From contig NZ_JBGCCU010000001.1 of NCBI RefSeq assembly GCF_041261445.1, forward strand, positions 711,092-775,091: a DNA stretch of 64,000 bases, in the 5' to 3' direction. The stretch is from Catenulispora sp. EB89 (GTDB lineage: Bacteria > Actinomycetota > Actinomycetes > Streptomycetales > Catenulisporaceae). Of this stretch, positions 35,836 through 44,103 are shown piece by piece. Position numbers and translations under genes: made by a program. The notes under the pieces are model-generated. The model searched no databases and had not been told where the DNA came from. It saw nothing but the letters and a program-made list of their open reading frames with translations. Every line of letters starts with the position of its first letter. The stretch's first letter is position 1.

Positions 35836-36957
35836 GTGCTGCGTCCCCGTCTCAAAGCCGGCCACAAGCCGCAGGTCCGCGCCAACGGCACGGTCTGGTT
35901 CGGCCCCTGGGTCCACGGCATGGCCACCGAGCTGGAGGACGAGAGCGGCGTGCTGCAGGCGCTGTGCGAGCGCCTCGACGGCAGCCGGACCCGCGCCGAG
36001 CTCCTGGCCGAGGTGGCCGCGCTGTTCCCGGATGAGGCCGACGCGTCCGAGGTCGGGGAGGTGCTGGACTTCCTGATCGGCTCCGGCTGGGTGCAGGACG
36101 CGGCCGCGCCGCCGCCGCCCGAGCTGACCGCGCGCGACCTGGAGCGGCACCGCCGCACCATCGAGTACTTCGACACCGTCGACCTGCGTCCGGACACCGA
36201 CGGCCACCGGCTGCTGGCCCGGCTCAAGGCGAGCCGGGTGACGGTGCTGGGCGTCGGCGGCGTGGGTTCCGCGGTCGCGGCGAGCCTGGCCGCCTCCGGC
36301 GTCGGGCACGTGCACTGCGTGGACCACGACGTCGTGGAGCTGTCGAATCTCAGCCGGCAGCTGCTGTTCACCGAGGCCGACCTCGGCCGGAGCAAGGTCG
36401 CCGCGACGGTGCGCCGGCTGCGCGAGCTGAACAGCGACATCGTGGTCAGCGGCGAGGAGCGGCGGCTGGACAGCGCCGATTCGGTCGCCGCGGCGGTGGC
36501 CGGCTCCGACGCCTTCGTGCTGTGCGCCGACCATCCGCCGGGCCTGATCCGGCGCTGGGCGAACGAGGCCGCGTTCGGCCTGCGGATGCCGTGGCTCAAC
36601 GCCGCCTACATCGGCCCGGAGACCTCGCTGGTCGCGTTCGTCCCCGGTCGCACGATCTGCATGGACTGCCTGTCGGCGACGTTCACCGACCAGGTGGCCG
36701 CGCAGGGCCTGCCGTCGCAGCCGCCGGACGGGACCGACGACTTCCACCCGGTGATAGCGGCCTCGGCGGCCATCGCCGGCCACCACGTCGCGCTGGAGAC
36801 CATCCATCTGCTGCTCGGCATGCGGGTCCAGACGGCGGGACGGTCGCTTCAGCGTTACCTGATCGACTACGACCAGCAGCACTACATGGAGGGTGCGGCG
36901 CGTCCGGACTGCGCGGTCGGCTGCGGGGCGCTGATGGCCGAGGCGGTTCTGGCATGA
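35836..36957 (+). CDS. E1-like ThiF/MccB-type adenylating enzyme with N-terminal leader-binding-like domain
   Basis: 373 residues from GTG 35836 with GAAAGGAG upstream. Residues 1-100 (RPRLKAGHKPQVRANGTVWFG, SRTRAELLAEVAALFPDEADASEVGEVLDFLIGSGWV) resemble the winged-helix peptide clamp that opens TOMM leader-binding proteins and MccB. The Rossmann E1 domain has GVGGVGS (about 139-145), D165 and N171/R174 of DHDVVELSNLSRQ, the lysine in LGRSKVAATVRRL and CADHPP. Zn-type cysteines: CMDC and CAVGC near the end. It probably adenylates a carboxylate of the 25-mer. Stop overlaps the M50 start (ATGA). Confidence 0.82.
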   Translation: MLRPRLKAGHKPQVRANGTVWFGPWVHGMATELEDESGVLQALCERLDGSRTRAELLAEVAALFPDEADASEVGEVLDFLIGSGWVQDAAAPPPPELTARDLERHRRTIEYFDTVDLRPDTDGHRLLARLKASRVTVLGVGGVGSAVAASLAASGVGHVHCVDHDVVELSNLSRQLLFTEADLGRSKVAATVRRLRELNSDIVVSGEERRLDSADSVAAAVAGSDAFVLCADHPPGLIRRWANEAAFGLRMPWLNAAYIGPETSLVAFVPGRTICMDCLSATFTDQVAAQGLPSQPPDGTDDFHPVIAASAAIAGHHVALETIHLLLGMRVQTAGRSLQRYLIDYDQQHYMEGAARPDCAVGCGALMAEAVLA

Positions 36958-38228
36958 CCGCGGGGCCGGACTCGGTGGTCACGTTTCACGAGTTGGTGAC
37001 GCGTCGCGAGGACGGCGAGTGGATCGTCGGCCGCGCCGCCACCGGCGAGTTCGTGGAGCTGCCGGAGGAAGCCAAGACGATCATCGACCTGCTGGCCGAG
37101 GGCCGGACCGTGGCCGAGGCCAAGCGCGAGGCCGATCGGCGGCACGAGGACGACCTCGACGTCGTCGATTTCGTCGCGGACCTGGTGGAGCTCGGGTTCG
37201 TGGCGGCGGTGGGAGGCCGAGACCGGGACCGTCACGGGGGCGGTCCCGGCCCGGCGACCGCACCGCGGCAGGCAAGCCTGGCGTGGCTGCGTCCGGGGCA
37301 TGTTCGCTGGGTGTTCACACCCCGGGTCGGGCTCGCGGTCACCGCCTTCATCATCGCAGGGCTCGTACAGGGTGTCAGGCATGAGGTACTACCGACGTAC
37401 CACTCGTTCTTCGCCCTCTCGCACCCCGGGCTCAATGCCCTGATCGCCGTGGTGCTGGTGTGGAGCAACGTGGCCCTGCACGAGTTCTGGCACCTGGCCG
37501 CGGCCCGCGCCGCCGGCGTCGACGCCCGGATCGGCTTCGGGACCCGGCTGACGTTCCTGGTGGCCCAGACCAGCGCGCCCGGCCTGTGGGCGGCCGAACG
37601 GCGGGCCCGGATGCGTTTCCACCTCGCCGGTATGGCCTCGGACCTGACGGTCGTGGCGGGCTGCCTGCTCGTCGCGTCCTCGACCGCCGCGAGCAGCCTG
37701 CCGCACCGGCTGGCCGAACTGCTCACGCTGTCGGTCCTGTTCTCGTTCCTCGCGCAGTTCGCCATCTACATGCGGACCGACGTCTACCTGGTGGTCCAGG
37801 AGCTGACGCGCTGCAAGAACCTCTATGGCGACGCCATGGCGCGCATCCGTTGGTACGTCACGAGAATCCGCGCCCGCCGTGGCGGCGACCAGTCGGCCGG
37901 GGCCGGGTTGGGGGTCGGGGTCGGGGTCGGGGTCGGACCGGATCCGGTGCTCGCCATACCGCGGCGCGAGCAGCGCACGGTGCGCGTCTACACGGTCGCC
38001 GTCGTCATCGGCACGGTGCTGACGCTGGCCCAGTTCGCGGTGCTCCAGCTGCCGATCGTCGCCATGACCGTCTACCGCAGCGCGAAGGAGCTCGCCGCCA
38101 GCCTGTCCGCGGGTTCGCTTCCGCAGGCGGCCGACGGCACGCTGGTGTTCGCCGTAGTGGTCGGTGCTCAAGTGCTGTTCGTCAGGACTCTGGTTCACCA
38201 ACGCAGGCTCGGGGCGCAGGCGGGCTGA
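36954..38228 (+). CDS. PqqD-like/M50 membrane metalloprotease
   Basis: 424 residues. Residues 1-85 (FHELVTRREDGEWIVGRAATGEFVELPEEAKTIIDLLAEGRTVAEAKREADRR, DVVDFVADLVELGFVAAV) match the PqqD-like peptide-binding fold. At least six membrane helices follow. The zinc motif is HEFWH (His176, Glu177, His180) with Asp276 in MRTDVYLVVQELTRCKNLYGD as third ligand, where relatives have LDGYY. A Gly-Val linker (near 320) is encoded by a GGGGTC repeat. Probably removes a leader or exports the product. Translationally coupled to the E1-like gene. Confidence 0.82.
   Translation: MTAGPDSVVTFHELVTRREDGEWIVGRAATGEFVELPEEAKTIIDLLAEGRTVAEAKREADRRHEDDLDVVDFVADLVELGFVAAVGGRDRDRHGGGPGPATAPRQASLAWLRPGHVRWVFTPRVGLAVTAFIIAGLVQGVRHEVLPTYHSFFALSHPGLNALIAVVLVWSNVALHEFWHLAAARAAGVDARIGFGTRLTFLVAQTSAPGLWAAERRARMRFHLAGMASDLTVVAGCLLVASSTAASSLPHRLAELLTLSVLFSFLAQFAIYMRTDVYLVVQELTRCKNLYGDAMARIRWYVTRIRARRGGDQSAGAGLGVGVGVGVGPDPVLAIPRREQRTVRVYTVAVVIGTVLTLAQFAVLQLPIVAMTVYRSAKELAASLSAGSLPQAADGTLVFAVVVGAQVLFVRTLVHQRRLGAQAG
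37911..37934 (+). repeat. GGGGTC hexanucleotide repeat within the M50 gene
   Basis: Four exact units encode Gly-Val pairs in a cytosolic-type linker between membrane segments. Confidence 0.85.
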
Positions 38229-38256
38229 TCACGCCCCCGGTTGCGCCCCGCACGCG

Positions 38257-38730
38257 CTACCCGGCCAGCTTCGCCAGGTTGTCCATCTCGTTCGCGCGGC
38301 CGGCGGACAGGCGGCCGGTCCACTCCTCGTCGTGCATGGCGTCGGCGGTCATGGTCACCTGCGTGCCGCCGTCGGCGGCGGGCCGCAGTTCGACCTCCGT
38401 CAGGAACTCGTACGGCGCCACGCCCGGGATGAAGTCGGCGACGGTGCTGTAGGCCAGGCGCCGGGTGGGCTCGACCTCGGTGAAGGTCTTGGTCGAGGCC
38501 GTGCTCAGCGGCAGCCCGGCGCCCTCCATGAACGCGACCTGCTCGGCGCCGGTGGCGGTCATCGTGTAGGCCAGCGTGCCGCCGGGGCGCAGGTCCAGCG
38601 CGTCGACGTGGACGGTGAACCCGTCCGGCGCCCACCAGGCCTCGATGCCGGCGGCGGTGGTCCACAGCTCCCAGATCTTCTCGGGGGCGGCGGCGTAGGT
38701 GCGCTCGATCTGGATCTTCTGCGTGGTCAT
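38257..38730 (-). CDS. SRPBCC/AHSA1-like protein
   Basis: 157 residues. IQIERTYAAAPEKIWELWTTAAGIEAWWAPDGFTVHVDALDLRPGGTLAYTM is the AHSA1 (START-like) beginning, and the C-terminal helix reads SAGRANEMDNLAKLAG. Hydrophobic-ligand binding fold, cytosolic. Its relatives are often encoded next to ArsR regulators, but none is adjacent. It lies convergent to the M50 gene with a 28-bp gap and 68 bp downstream of the sigma-factor gene. Confidence 0.87.
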   Translation of the reverse strand: MTTQKIQIERTYAAAPEKIWELWTTAAGIEAWWAPDGFTVHVDALDLRPGGTLAYTMTATGAEQVAFMEGAGLPLSTASTKTFTEVEPTRRLAYSTVADFIPGVAPYEFLTEVELRPAADGGTQVTMTADAMHDEEWTGRLSAGRANEMDNLAKLAG

Positions 38731-38798
38731 GATGGTGGCGCTCCGTTTTCTCGGTCTGCCGTGCTGTCAAAGAGTTGGACGCCGGCCGCTGCGATCTG

Positions 38799-40127
38799 TC
38801 ATCGGTCACCGCCGACGGGCCTGTCGGCGGGCAGCGTGAGCGGCAGGCCGAAGGCGGCCACGAGATGCGCCTCGAACGTGGTGATCTCCACGATCCGGCC
38901 GCTCTCGATCCGCAGCACGTCGACCATCTGCGCGCGGAACACCGAAGTCCCCGGACGCTGCACGTATCCGGCGACCGCCGGCTGCCGGTTGGCCCCCACC
39001 GGCACGTGCCGCCAGCGCCCGAAGTACCCCGCGGACCTGCTGTCGAAGATGGTTCCGAGCTGTTTGAGCAAAGCGTCCCGGCCGGCGAACCAGACCGGGT
39101 TCGGCGGCATCGTGACCAGCACGTCCGCGCTGAGCAGGTCGGCCATCATCGACACGTCGGCGCGCTCGGCGGCGACCATGTAGCGCCGCACGATGTCGCG
39201 TTCCTGCTGGCTACGGGTGCCGACGGTCCAGTCGACGCGCCGCTGCGGCAGGCGTTCCCGCAGCGTCTGGCGGGCCCGCTGCAACGCGCTGTTGGCGGCG
39301 GCGACGCTCATGTCCATCAGCGTCGCGGTTTCCTCCACCGGGCGGCCCAGGACGTCCCGGAAGATCAGGACCGCGCGCTGCCGGGGCGGCAGGTGTTGCA
39401 GTGCGGCCAGGAAGACCAGTTCCATGGTCTCCCGCGAGACCGCGGCGGTCTCGGGCTGTTCGTCGTCGGCGCAGACCTCGTCGAGCAGGCGGTCCGGGTA
39501 GGGCTGCAACCAGGGCTGACGCTCCGGCGGCTCGGCGCCGCCGGCATCGATGCCGGGGACCGGTTCGTAGCGCTGCGGTCGGCGGCCGGTGCGGCGGAGG
39601 TGGTCGATGCAGGCGTTGGTGGCGATGCGGTAGAGCCAGGTCCGCGCTGCTGCCCGGCCCTCGAAGCCGGATCGGTCGCGCCAGGCTTTGAGAAGGGTTT
39701 CCTGCACCAGGTCGTCGGCGTCGTCGTAGGAGCCGACCATGCGGTAGCAGTGCAGGTGGAGCCATTTGCGGTGGGGTTCTACGAGTGCTGCGAAGTCTGC
39801 TTCGTCGTCCAGGCGCGGCGGGTACTCCGCTGTTTCCGCTGTTTTCGTCACAGGTTCCGGCGTGACGTTTTGGGCCATGCGCCGGAGGACTCGCGCTGCT
39901 GCCGCCAACGCCTCGGCATCGGCTCGGAACACCTGCGGAGGGCCCAAAGCCAGTGTCCTGACCTGGCGCTCGATGTCCGCGAGGACGTCGGCGGCGGTCT
40001 GGTCCGCCTTGGTGTGCCGGCGGCGGTAGGCGCGTTGCCTACACGCCGCCGAGCAGTACACCGAGGTTCGGCCCCGGCCGTGTTCCGGGAGCGCGGCTCC
40101 GCAGATCCGGCAGCTTTGCGTCTTCAT
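38799..40127 (-). CDS. ECF sigma factor (SigJ-like) with N-terminal zinc-binding motif and C-terminal SnoaL-like domain
   Basis: 442 residues. Residues 1-40 form a four-cysteine zinc-ribbon-like motif (CRICGAALPEHGRG, then YCSAACRQRAYRRRH). A 60-residue linker leads to sigma-2 (FAALVEPHRKWLHLHCYRMVGSYDDADDLVQETLLKAWRDRSGFEG) and sigma-4 (LQHLPPRQRAVLIFRDVLGRPVEETATLMDMSVAAANSALQRARQTLRE). The C-terminus is the NTF2-like regulatory domain of SigJ/ECF41-like factors (VRRYMVAAERADVSMMADLLSADVLVTMPP). The N-terminal cysteines might sense metal or redox state. No anti-sigma gene is adjacent. Confidence 0.85.
   Translation of the reverse strand: MKTQSCRICGAALPEHGRGRTSVYCSAACRQRAYRRRHTKADQTAADVLADIERQVRTLALGPPQVFRADAEALAAAARVLRRMAQNVTPEPVTKTAETAEYPPRLDDEADFAALVEPHRKWLHLHCYRMVGSYDDADDLVQETLLKAWRDRSGFEGRAAARTWLYRIATNACIDHLRRTGRRPQRYEPVPGIDAGGAEPPERQPWLQPYPDRLLDEVCADDEQPETAAVSRETMELVFLAALQHLPPRQRAVLIFRDVLGRPVEETATLMDMSVAAANSALQRARQTLRERLPQRRVDWTVGTRSQQERDIVRRYMVAAERADVSMMADLLSADVLVTMPPNPVWFAGRDALLKQLGTIFDSRSAGYFGRWRHVPVGANRQPAVAGYVQRPGTSVFRAQMVDVLRIESGRIVEITTFEAHLVAAFGLPLTLPADRPVGGDR
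39842..39871. promoter_or_regulatory. Intragenic partial copy of the TTTTCGTCAC inverted repeat
   Basis: TTTTCGTCAC-N10-GTGACG within the sigma-factor coding region, resembling the perfect repeat at 40140-40170 about 300 bp away. Possibly a second binding site of the same factor. Confidence 0.45.
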
Positions 40128-40139
40128 GGTGGCCCCAGC

Positions 40140-40170
40140 TTTTCGTCACCGACATTCGGCGTGACGAAAA
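40140..40170. promoter_or_regulatory. Perfect inverted repeat upstream of the sigma-factor gene
   Basis: TTTTCGTCAC-N11-GTGACGAAAA, 10-bp arms, 13 bp upstream of the sigma-factor ATG and just after the DUF4097 stop. It could be an operator or a terminator for the DUF4097 gene; arm length and spacing favour protein binding. Confidence 0.6.
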
Positions 40171-40176
40171 CCGACT

Positions 40177-40848
40177 CTAGAGGCTGGTCGCGGTGATGTC
40201 GCCGTGCGATGTGGTCGCCTTGACGGCCAGGCCGGCGCCGGCGCCCTCGGAGTTCCGCATCGCGTTGGTGACGCGGCCGTAGGCGGTGCCGGCGTCCAGG
40301 GTGCCGGAGACGCCGTGAGCGGCGGCGATCGTCAGGTTGCCGGCGTCGGTGCGCAGCTCGACCGAGCCCGCGACGGCCTCGGCGACGCTGATGTCGCCCT
40401 TGCCGTTGCGGAGGTGCGCCGAACCGGTCAGCTTCGCGATCGAGAGGTCACCCATGTGCATCCGGATGGTGCCGCCGGCGATCTCGTCGAGCTCGACGGT
40501 GCGGTAGGCGCCGTCGAAGCTCACCGTGCCGAGCCGCCCGCTGCTGGAGAGCTCCGCGGCGCCGGCCTTGCCCTCGATCCGAGAGCCGGCCGGCAGCGCG
40601 ATGGTCACGTCCAGCGAACCGGAGCTGCCGAGGACCTTGTTCGGGTCGGCGGTCGCTATGCGCAGCACGCCGTCGGCGAACTCGACCGTCGTCTGCTCCG
40701 CGGCCTTCACGTCGCGCCGCTTCGAAGCCTCCGACGGCAGCACCTCGACGGTGGCGTCGGCGCGCTCGGTCGCCACCAGCCGGATCTGCCCCGCCGGGAT
40801 GTCCAGGACGACGGTGACCGGGCTCGGGGTCTGGAACGTCTGCATCAT
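40177..40848 (-). CDS. DUF4097-family beta-repeat protein
   Basis: 223 residues of repeating short beta strands: VVLDIPAGQIRLVATERADATVEVLP, VTIALPAGSRIEGKAGAAELSSSGRLG, MGDLSIAKLTGSAHLRNGKGDISVAEAVAGSVELRTDAGNLTIAA. The turn motif G(D/N)(L/I)(S/T) recurs, as in a right-handed solenoid or adhesin-like DUF4097 fold. No signal peptide, so cytosolic. Function unknown; often found with regulators. Start at 40848 or the second Met at 40845. Confidence 0.85.
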   Translation of the reverse strand: MMQTFQTPSPVTVVLDIPAGQIRLVATERADATVEVLPSEASKRRDVKAAEQTTVEFADGVLRIATADPNKVLGSSGSLDVTIALPAGSRIEGKAGAAELSSSGRLGTVSFDGAYRTVELDEIAGGTIRMHMGDLSIAKLTGSAHLRNGKGDISVAEAVAGSVELRTDAGNLTIAAAHGVSGTLDAGTAYGRVTNAMRNSEGAGAGLAVKATTSHGDITATSL

Positions 40849-40966
40849 GCTCTCCTAGGTCGTGGTGTCTGCGAGTCCGGGTGGCCCGCTGTCACGTCTT
40901 CGACTTTCGAGGGCTGTGCTGACACGGACCTGACGTCGTCCTGACAGGGGCGCTGACAGCGCGGGA

Positions 40967-41434
40967 TCAGCGTGCCGGCGACGTCGGAACCTGCGCGGAC
41001 GCCGCGATGGCGATCTCGTGGTCGACGTCGGAGGACGGTGCGCCGGAGACGCCGAGCGCGCCGATCACCCGGCCGTCGGCGTGGATGAGGACGCCACCGC
41101 CGTAGGGCACCAGCGAGCGCGATCCGGCCAGGACGAGGCCGGTGCCGAACAGCGGACCGCCGGGCTGGATGGCCGGGGTGAGGTTGGTGGTGTCCCCGCC
41201 GATGCTGACGGCGGTGAAGGCCTTGCCGATCGCGGTGTCGATGGTGATCAGGTTCGCGCCGTCGGTGCGGGCGAAGGCGACCAGGTTGCCGCCGGTGTCC
41301 ACGACGGCGAAGGCGGCGGCGACGCCGCGCTCGTCGGCCAGGCCGCGGGCAGCGGCGGTGAGGGCTTCGGCCTGGGTGAGGCTGATGTTCGCGGTGACGT
41401 TCACGGAGAGGGTCCCCCTGCTGAGTCGCGGCAT
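40967..41434 (-). CDS. HbpS/GlcG-like heme-binding-family protein
   Basis: 155 residues from ATG 41434 (GTG at 41404 is an alternative). ISLTQAEALTAAARGLADERGVAAAFAVVDTGGNLVAFARTDGANLITIDTAIGKAFTAVSIGGDT is the DUF336/HbpS pattern, followed by GGVLIHADGRVIGALGVSGAPSSDVDHEIAIAA. Streptomyces HbpS binds heme and modulates a redox sensor kinase; GlcG relatives lie in glycolate loci. No secretion signal is seen here and neither partner is adjacent. Confidence 0.88.
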   Translation of the reverse strand: MPRLSRGTLSVNVTANISLTQAEALTAAARGLADERGVAAAFAVVDTGGNLVAFARTDGANLITIDTAIGKAFTAVSIGGDTTNLTPAIQPGGPLFGTGLVLAGSRSLVPYGGGVLIHADGRVIGALGVSGAPSSDVDHEIAIAASAQVPTSPAR

Positions 41435-41539
41435 GCCCGGTGGCGGTCCGCGTGGTGACTTCAGCGTGGCGCGAGCGGTGAGGACGTGGGGAGAGCGTGC
41501 TTGACCTGGTGTCAGCGCCACCAGGATCGGACGCGGTTC

Positions 41540-42280
41540 CTAAGAACGCCGCCGAGGCGTATCGCGCGTCCCGTACTTCCAGCCGGTCATACACACCTCA
41601 AGCTGCTCGTCGTCCAGCGGCTCGGGGGCGAGTGAGAACGTGTCCCCGGCGGCCCGTGCGCGCAGCCCGTCCAGCATCACCGCCAGGTGCCGGCGCCAGA
41701 CCTCCGGGTCGGCCGGGGCGGTGAAGTCGACCACGCCGACGGCCGAGATCAGCAGCACGCCGACATCGGTCGCGACCACGTCCGGACGGAGGTCGCCCTC
41801 GATCTTGGCGCGGTCGATCATCTCGTAGAGCGCGGGCTCCACGGTCTCCCGGACGACCTCCTCCTTGTCCAACTCGCACTCTTCGAGGTACTTCTGCCGC
41901 GACAGCATCAGGTCGCGCAGGGCCTTGTCGCGGCCCTGGGACTCCAGCATCGCCGTCATGAAGTGGACCAGGCCGTCCCAGGCGCGGGGCAGGGACATCG
42001 ATTCGGCGACGATGCGCTCGATGGAGGTGAGCATGTCGGCGAACAGGGCGTCGATCAGGGCGTCGCGGTTCGGGAAGCGGCGGTAGACGGTGCCGACGCC
42101 CAGGCCCGCCTCGTGCGCCACCTCATCGAGTGACGCCTCCAGGCCGCGGTGGGCGAAGACGGTCTTCGCGGTGTCCAGGATGAGCTGCCGGTTACGTTCG
42201 GCGTCCCTGCGCAGCGGACGGCTCGCGGGCGGGCCCGGCACCCCGGCGGGTGTCGCCACCTCGGTCTTCGCGTTCGTCAC
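41540..42280 (-). CDS. TetR-family regulator of the DHA2 transporter
   Basis: 246 residues. HTH: RRDAERNRQLILDTAKTVFAHRGLEASLDEVAHEAGLGVGTVYRRFPNRDALIDALF. The C-terminal domain (TIER-type set of helices) includes LRDLMLSRQKYLEECELDKEEVVRETVEPALYEMIDRAKIEGDLRPDVVATDVGVLL. Divergent from the MFS exporter, with a 9-bp-arm palindrome between them, a layout typical of drug-export repressors. Confidence 0.88.
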   Translation of the reverse strand: MTNAKTEVATPAGVPGPPASRPLRRDAERNRQLILDTAKTVFAHRGLEASLDEVAHEAGLGVGTVYRRFPNRDALIDALFADMLTSIERIVAESMSLPRAWDGLVHFMTAMLESQGRDKALRDLMLSRQKYLEECELDKEEVVRETVEPALYEMIDRAKIEGDLRPDVVATDVGVLLISAVGVVDFTAPADPEVWRRHLAVMLDGLRARAAGDTFSLAPEPLDDEQLEVCMTGWKYGTRDTPRRRS

Positions 42281-42361
42281 GGCTTGCTCCTGCCCATGGC
42301 GGCACCTCCGGACGGAGGGCCAGGTGAATCTTAGACGCAGTTAAATGGAACACCCCTCTCC

Positions 42362-42384
42362 ATGTGGAGGCAAGTCCTCCACAT
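42362..42384. promoter_or_regulatory. Operator palindrome upstream of MFS gene
   Basis: ATGTGGAGG-CAAGT-CCTCCACAT, perfect 9-bp arms, in the TetR/MFS intergenic region about 60 bp before the MFS start. Likely TetR operator. Confidence 0.65.
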
Positions 42385-42444
42385 TGCTGGTACAGTCGAT
42401 CCGGTAAGTGGAAGAGGCACCTCCGGATGCAGGGGACGAGAACC

Positions 42445-43965
42445 ATGGCAGATGTCACGACGACGGGAGCGGGTGCGCAGACAGCCGACGCCCCACCTTC
42501 CGTCTCCACCGACCCCCACCACGCCAGGCGCTGGTTCATTCTGGGGATCATCGGTCTGGCCCAGCTGATGATCGTGCTCGACGTGACCATCGTGAACATC
42601 GCGCTGCCGGACGCGCAGAAGGCGCTGGGCTTCTCCAACGGCGACCGGCAGTGGATCGTCACCGCCTACTCCCTGGCCTTCGGCAGCCTCCTGCTGCTGT
42701 TCGGCCGCGTGTCCGACGTCATCGGCCGGCGCGCCATGTTCCTGATCGGCCTGGTCGGCTTCGCCGCGGCCTCCGCGCTGGGCGGCGCCGCACCGAACTT
42801 CGAGATCCTGGTGCTCGCGCGGGCGCTGCAGGGTGTCGCAGGAGCCATGCTCGCCCCGGCCGCGCTGTCGCTGCTGTCCACGACCTTCACCGAGGCCAAG
42901 GAGCGCGCCACCGCGTTCGCCGTGTTCGGCGGCATCGCCGGGTCCGGCGCCGCGATCGGCATGCTGCTCGGCGGGGTGCTGACCGAGTTCCTGAACTGGC
43001 GCTGGACGCTGTTCGTCAACGTCGGCATCAGCGTGATCGCGATCGCCGGCGCCGCCGTCCTGATCCCGCGGCACGCGCGCAGCGCCGACCGGCCCTCGCT
43101 TGACATCCCCGGCACGGTCCTGGTCTCGGCCGGCCTGTTCGGCATCGTCTACGGCTTCGCCAACGCCGAGTCCCACCCGTGGAGCGCCCCGGGCACGTGG
43201 GGCTTCCTGGCCGCCGGCGTGATCCTGCTGGTCGCGTTCACCGTCTGGCAGACCCGCACCAAGCACCCGCTGCTCCCGCTGCGCGTCATCCTGGAGCGCA
43301 ACCGCGGCGGCTCCTACCTGGCGATGTTCCTGACCGGCATCGGCATGTTCGGCGTCTTCCTGTTCCTGAACTACTACCTGCAGGAGATCCTGAAGTACTC
43401 CCCGGTGATGACCGGCGTCGCCTTCCTGCCGATGGTCGCCGCCCTGATGATCACCGCGACGATCAGCACCACCCAGCTCTACCCGCGGATCGGCGCGAAG
43501 ATCCTGGTCTTCGTCGGCATGCTGATGGCCGGCGGCGGCATGGTCTGGCTCACCGGTATCAGCCTGAGCTCCAGCTACGTCTCGAACATCCTCGGCCCGA
43601 TCGTGGTCATCGGCATCGGCATGGGCGCCATCTTCGCCCCGGCGATGAACGCCGCCACCTCCGGCGTCGAGGCCCGCGACGCGGGCGTCGCCTCGGCGAT
43701 GGTGAACACCGCGCAGCAGATCGGCGGCTCGATCGGCACCGCGCTGCTCAACTCGCTGGCCGCCACCGCGCTGACCAACTACCTGGTCGGCAAGAACGCC
43801 GGTAGCCCGGTGGTGCAGGCGAACGCCGCGATCCACAGCTACGTGGTCGCGTTCTGGTGGGCCGCTGCGATCTTCGGCGTCGGCGCCTTCATCTGCGGCC
43901 TGATCCTGAAGTCCGGCAAGCCCGACCCGGCGGACCCGGACGCGGCTCCGGCGATCCACGCTTAG
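42445..43965 (+). CDS. DHA2-family MFS drug exporter
   Basis: 506 residues with 14 predicted helices. Start ATG 42445 preceded by AGGGGACG. Motif A: GRVSDVIGRRAMFLIG. Motif C-like: GIAGSGAAIGMLLGGVLTEFLNWRWTLFVNV. Motif D1: LDVTIVNIALPDAQKALGF. Proton-driven export of lipophilic compounds is expected (EmrB/QacA group). Control by the divergent TetR through the palindrome at 42362 is likely. A strong terminator follows. Confidence 0.92.
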   Translation: MADVTTTGAGAQTADAPPSVSTDPHHARRWFILGIIGLAQLMIVLDVTIVNIALPDAQKALGFSNGDRQWIVTAYSLAFGSLLLLFGRVSDVIGRRAMFLIGLVGFAAASALGGAAPNFEILVLARALQGVAGAMLAPAALSLLSTTFTEAKERATAFAVFGGIAGSGAAIGMLLGGVLTEFLNWRWTLFVNVGISVIAIAGAAVLIPRHARSADRPSLDIPGTVLVSAGLFGIVYGFANAESHPWSAPGTWGFLAAGVILLVAFTVWQTRTKHPLLPLRVILERNRGGSYLAMFLTGIGMFGVFLFLNYYLQEILKYSPVMTGVAFLPMVAALMITATISTTQLYPRIGAKILVFVGMLMAGGGMVWLTGISLSSSYVSNILGPIVVIGIGMGAIFAPAMNAATSGVEARDAGVASAMVNTAQQIGGSIGTALLNSLAATALTNYLVGKNAGSPVVQANAAIHSYVVAFWWAAAIFGVGAFICGLILKSGKPDPADPDAAPAIHA

Positions 43966-44016
43966 TGGTTCGGGACGTGGTTCGGGACGTGTAGCAGTAC
44001 AGCAGTACGCGAACGC

Positions 44017-44056
44017 AAGGCGCGGTCAGGCGGTGTTCACCGCCTGACCGCGCCTT
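44017..44056. terminator. Strong bidirectional terminator
   Basis: AAGGCGCGGTCAGGCGGT (44017-44034) pairs exactly with 44039-44056 across a 4-nt GTTC loop: an 18-bp perfect stem between the convergent MFS and GH75 genes. Confidence 0.92.
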
Positions 44057-44103
44057 CTGCTGTGCGTGGGGGAGTTCCTTGCTGTGCCCGGCTTGCTACC
44101 CGC

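Noticed and set aside
37895..37940. GGGGTC run as a G-quadruplex regulatory element
   Set aside because: It lies in frame within a membrane protein linker; four G-runs could fold, but position in coding sequence gives no independent evidence.
35836..38228. Thiazole/oxazole (TOMM) cluster
   Set aside because: No YcaO cyclodehydratase and no Cys or Ser in the peptide.
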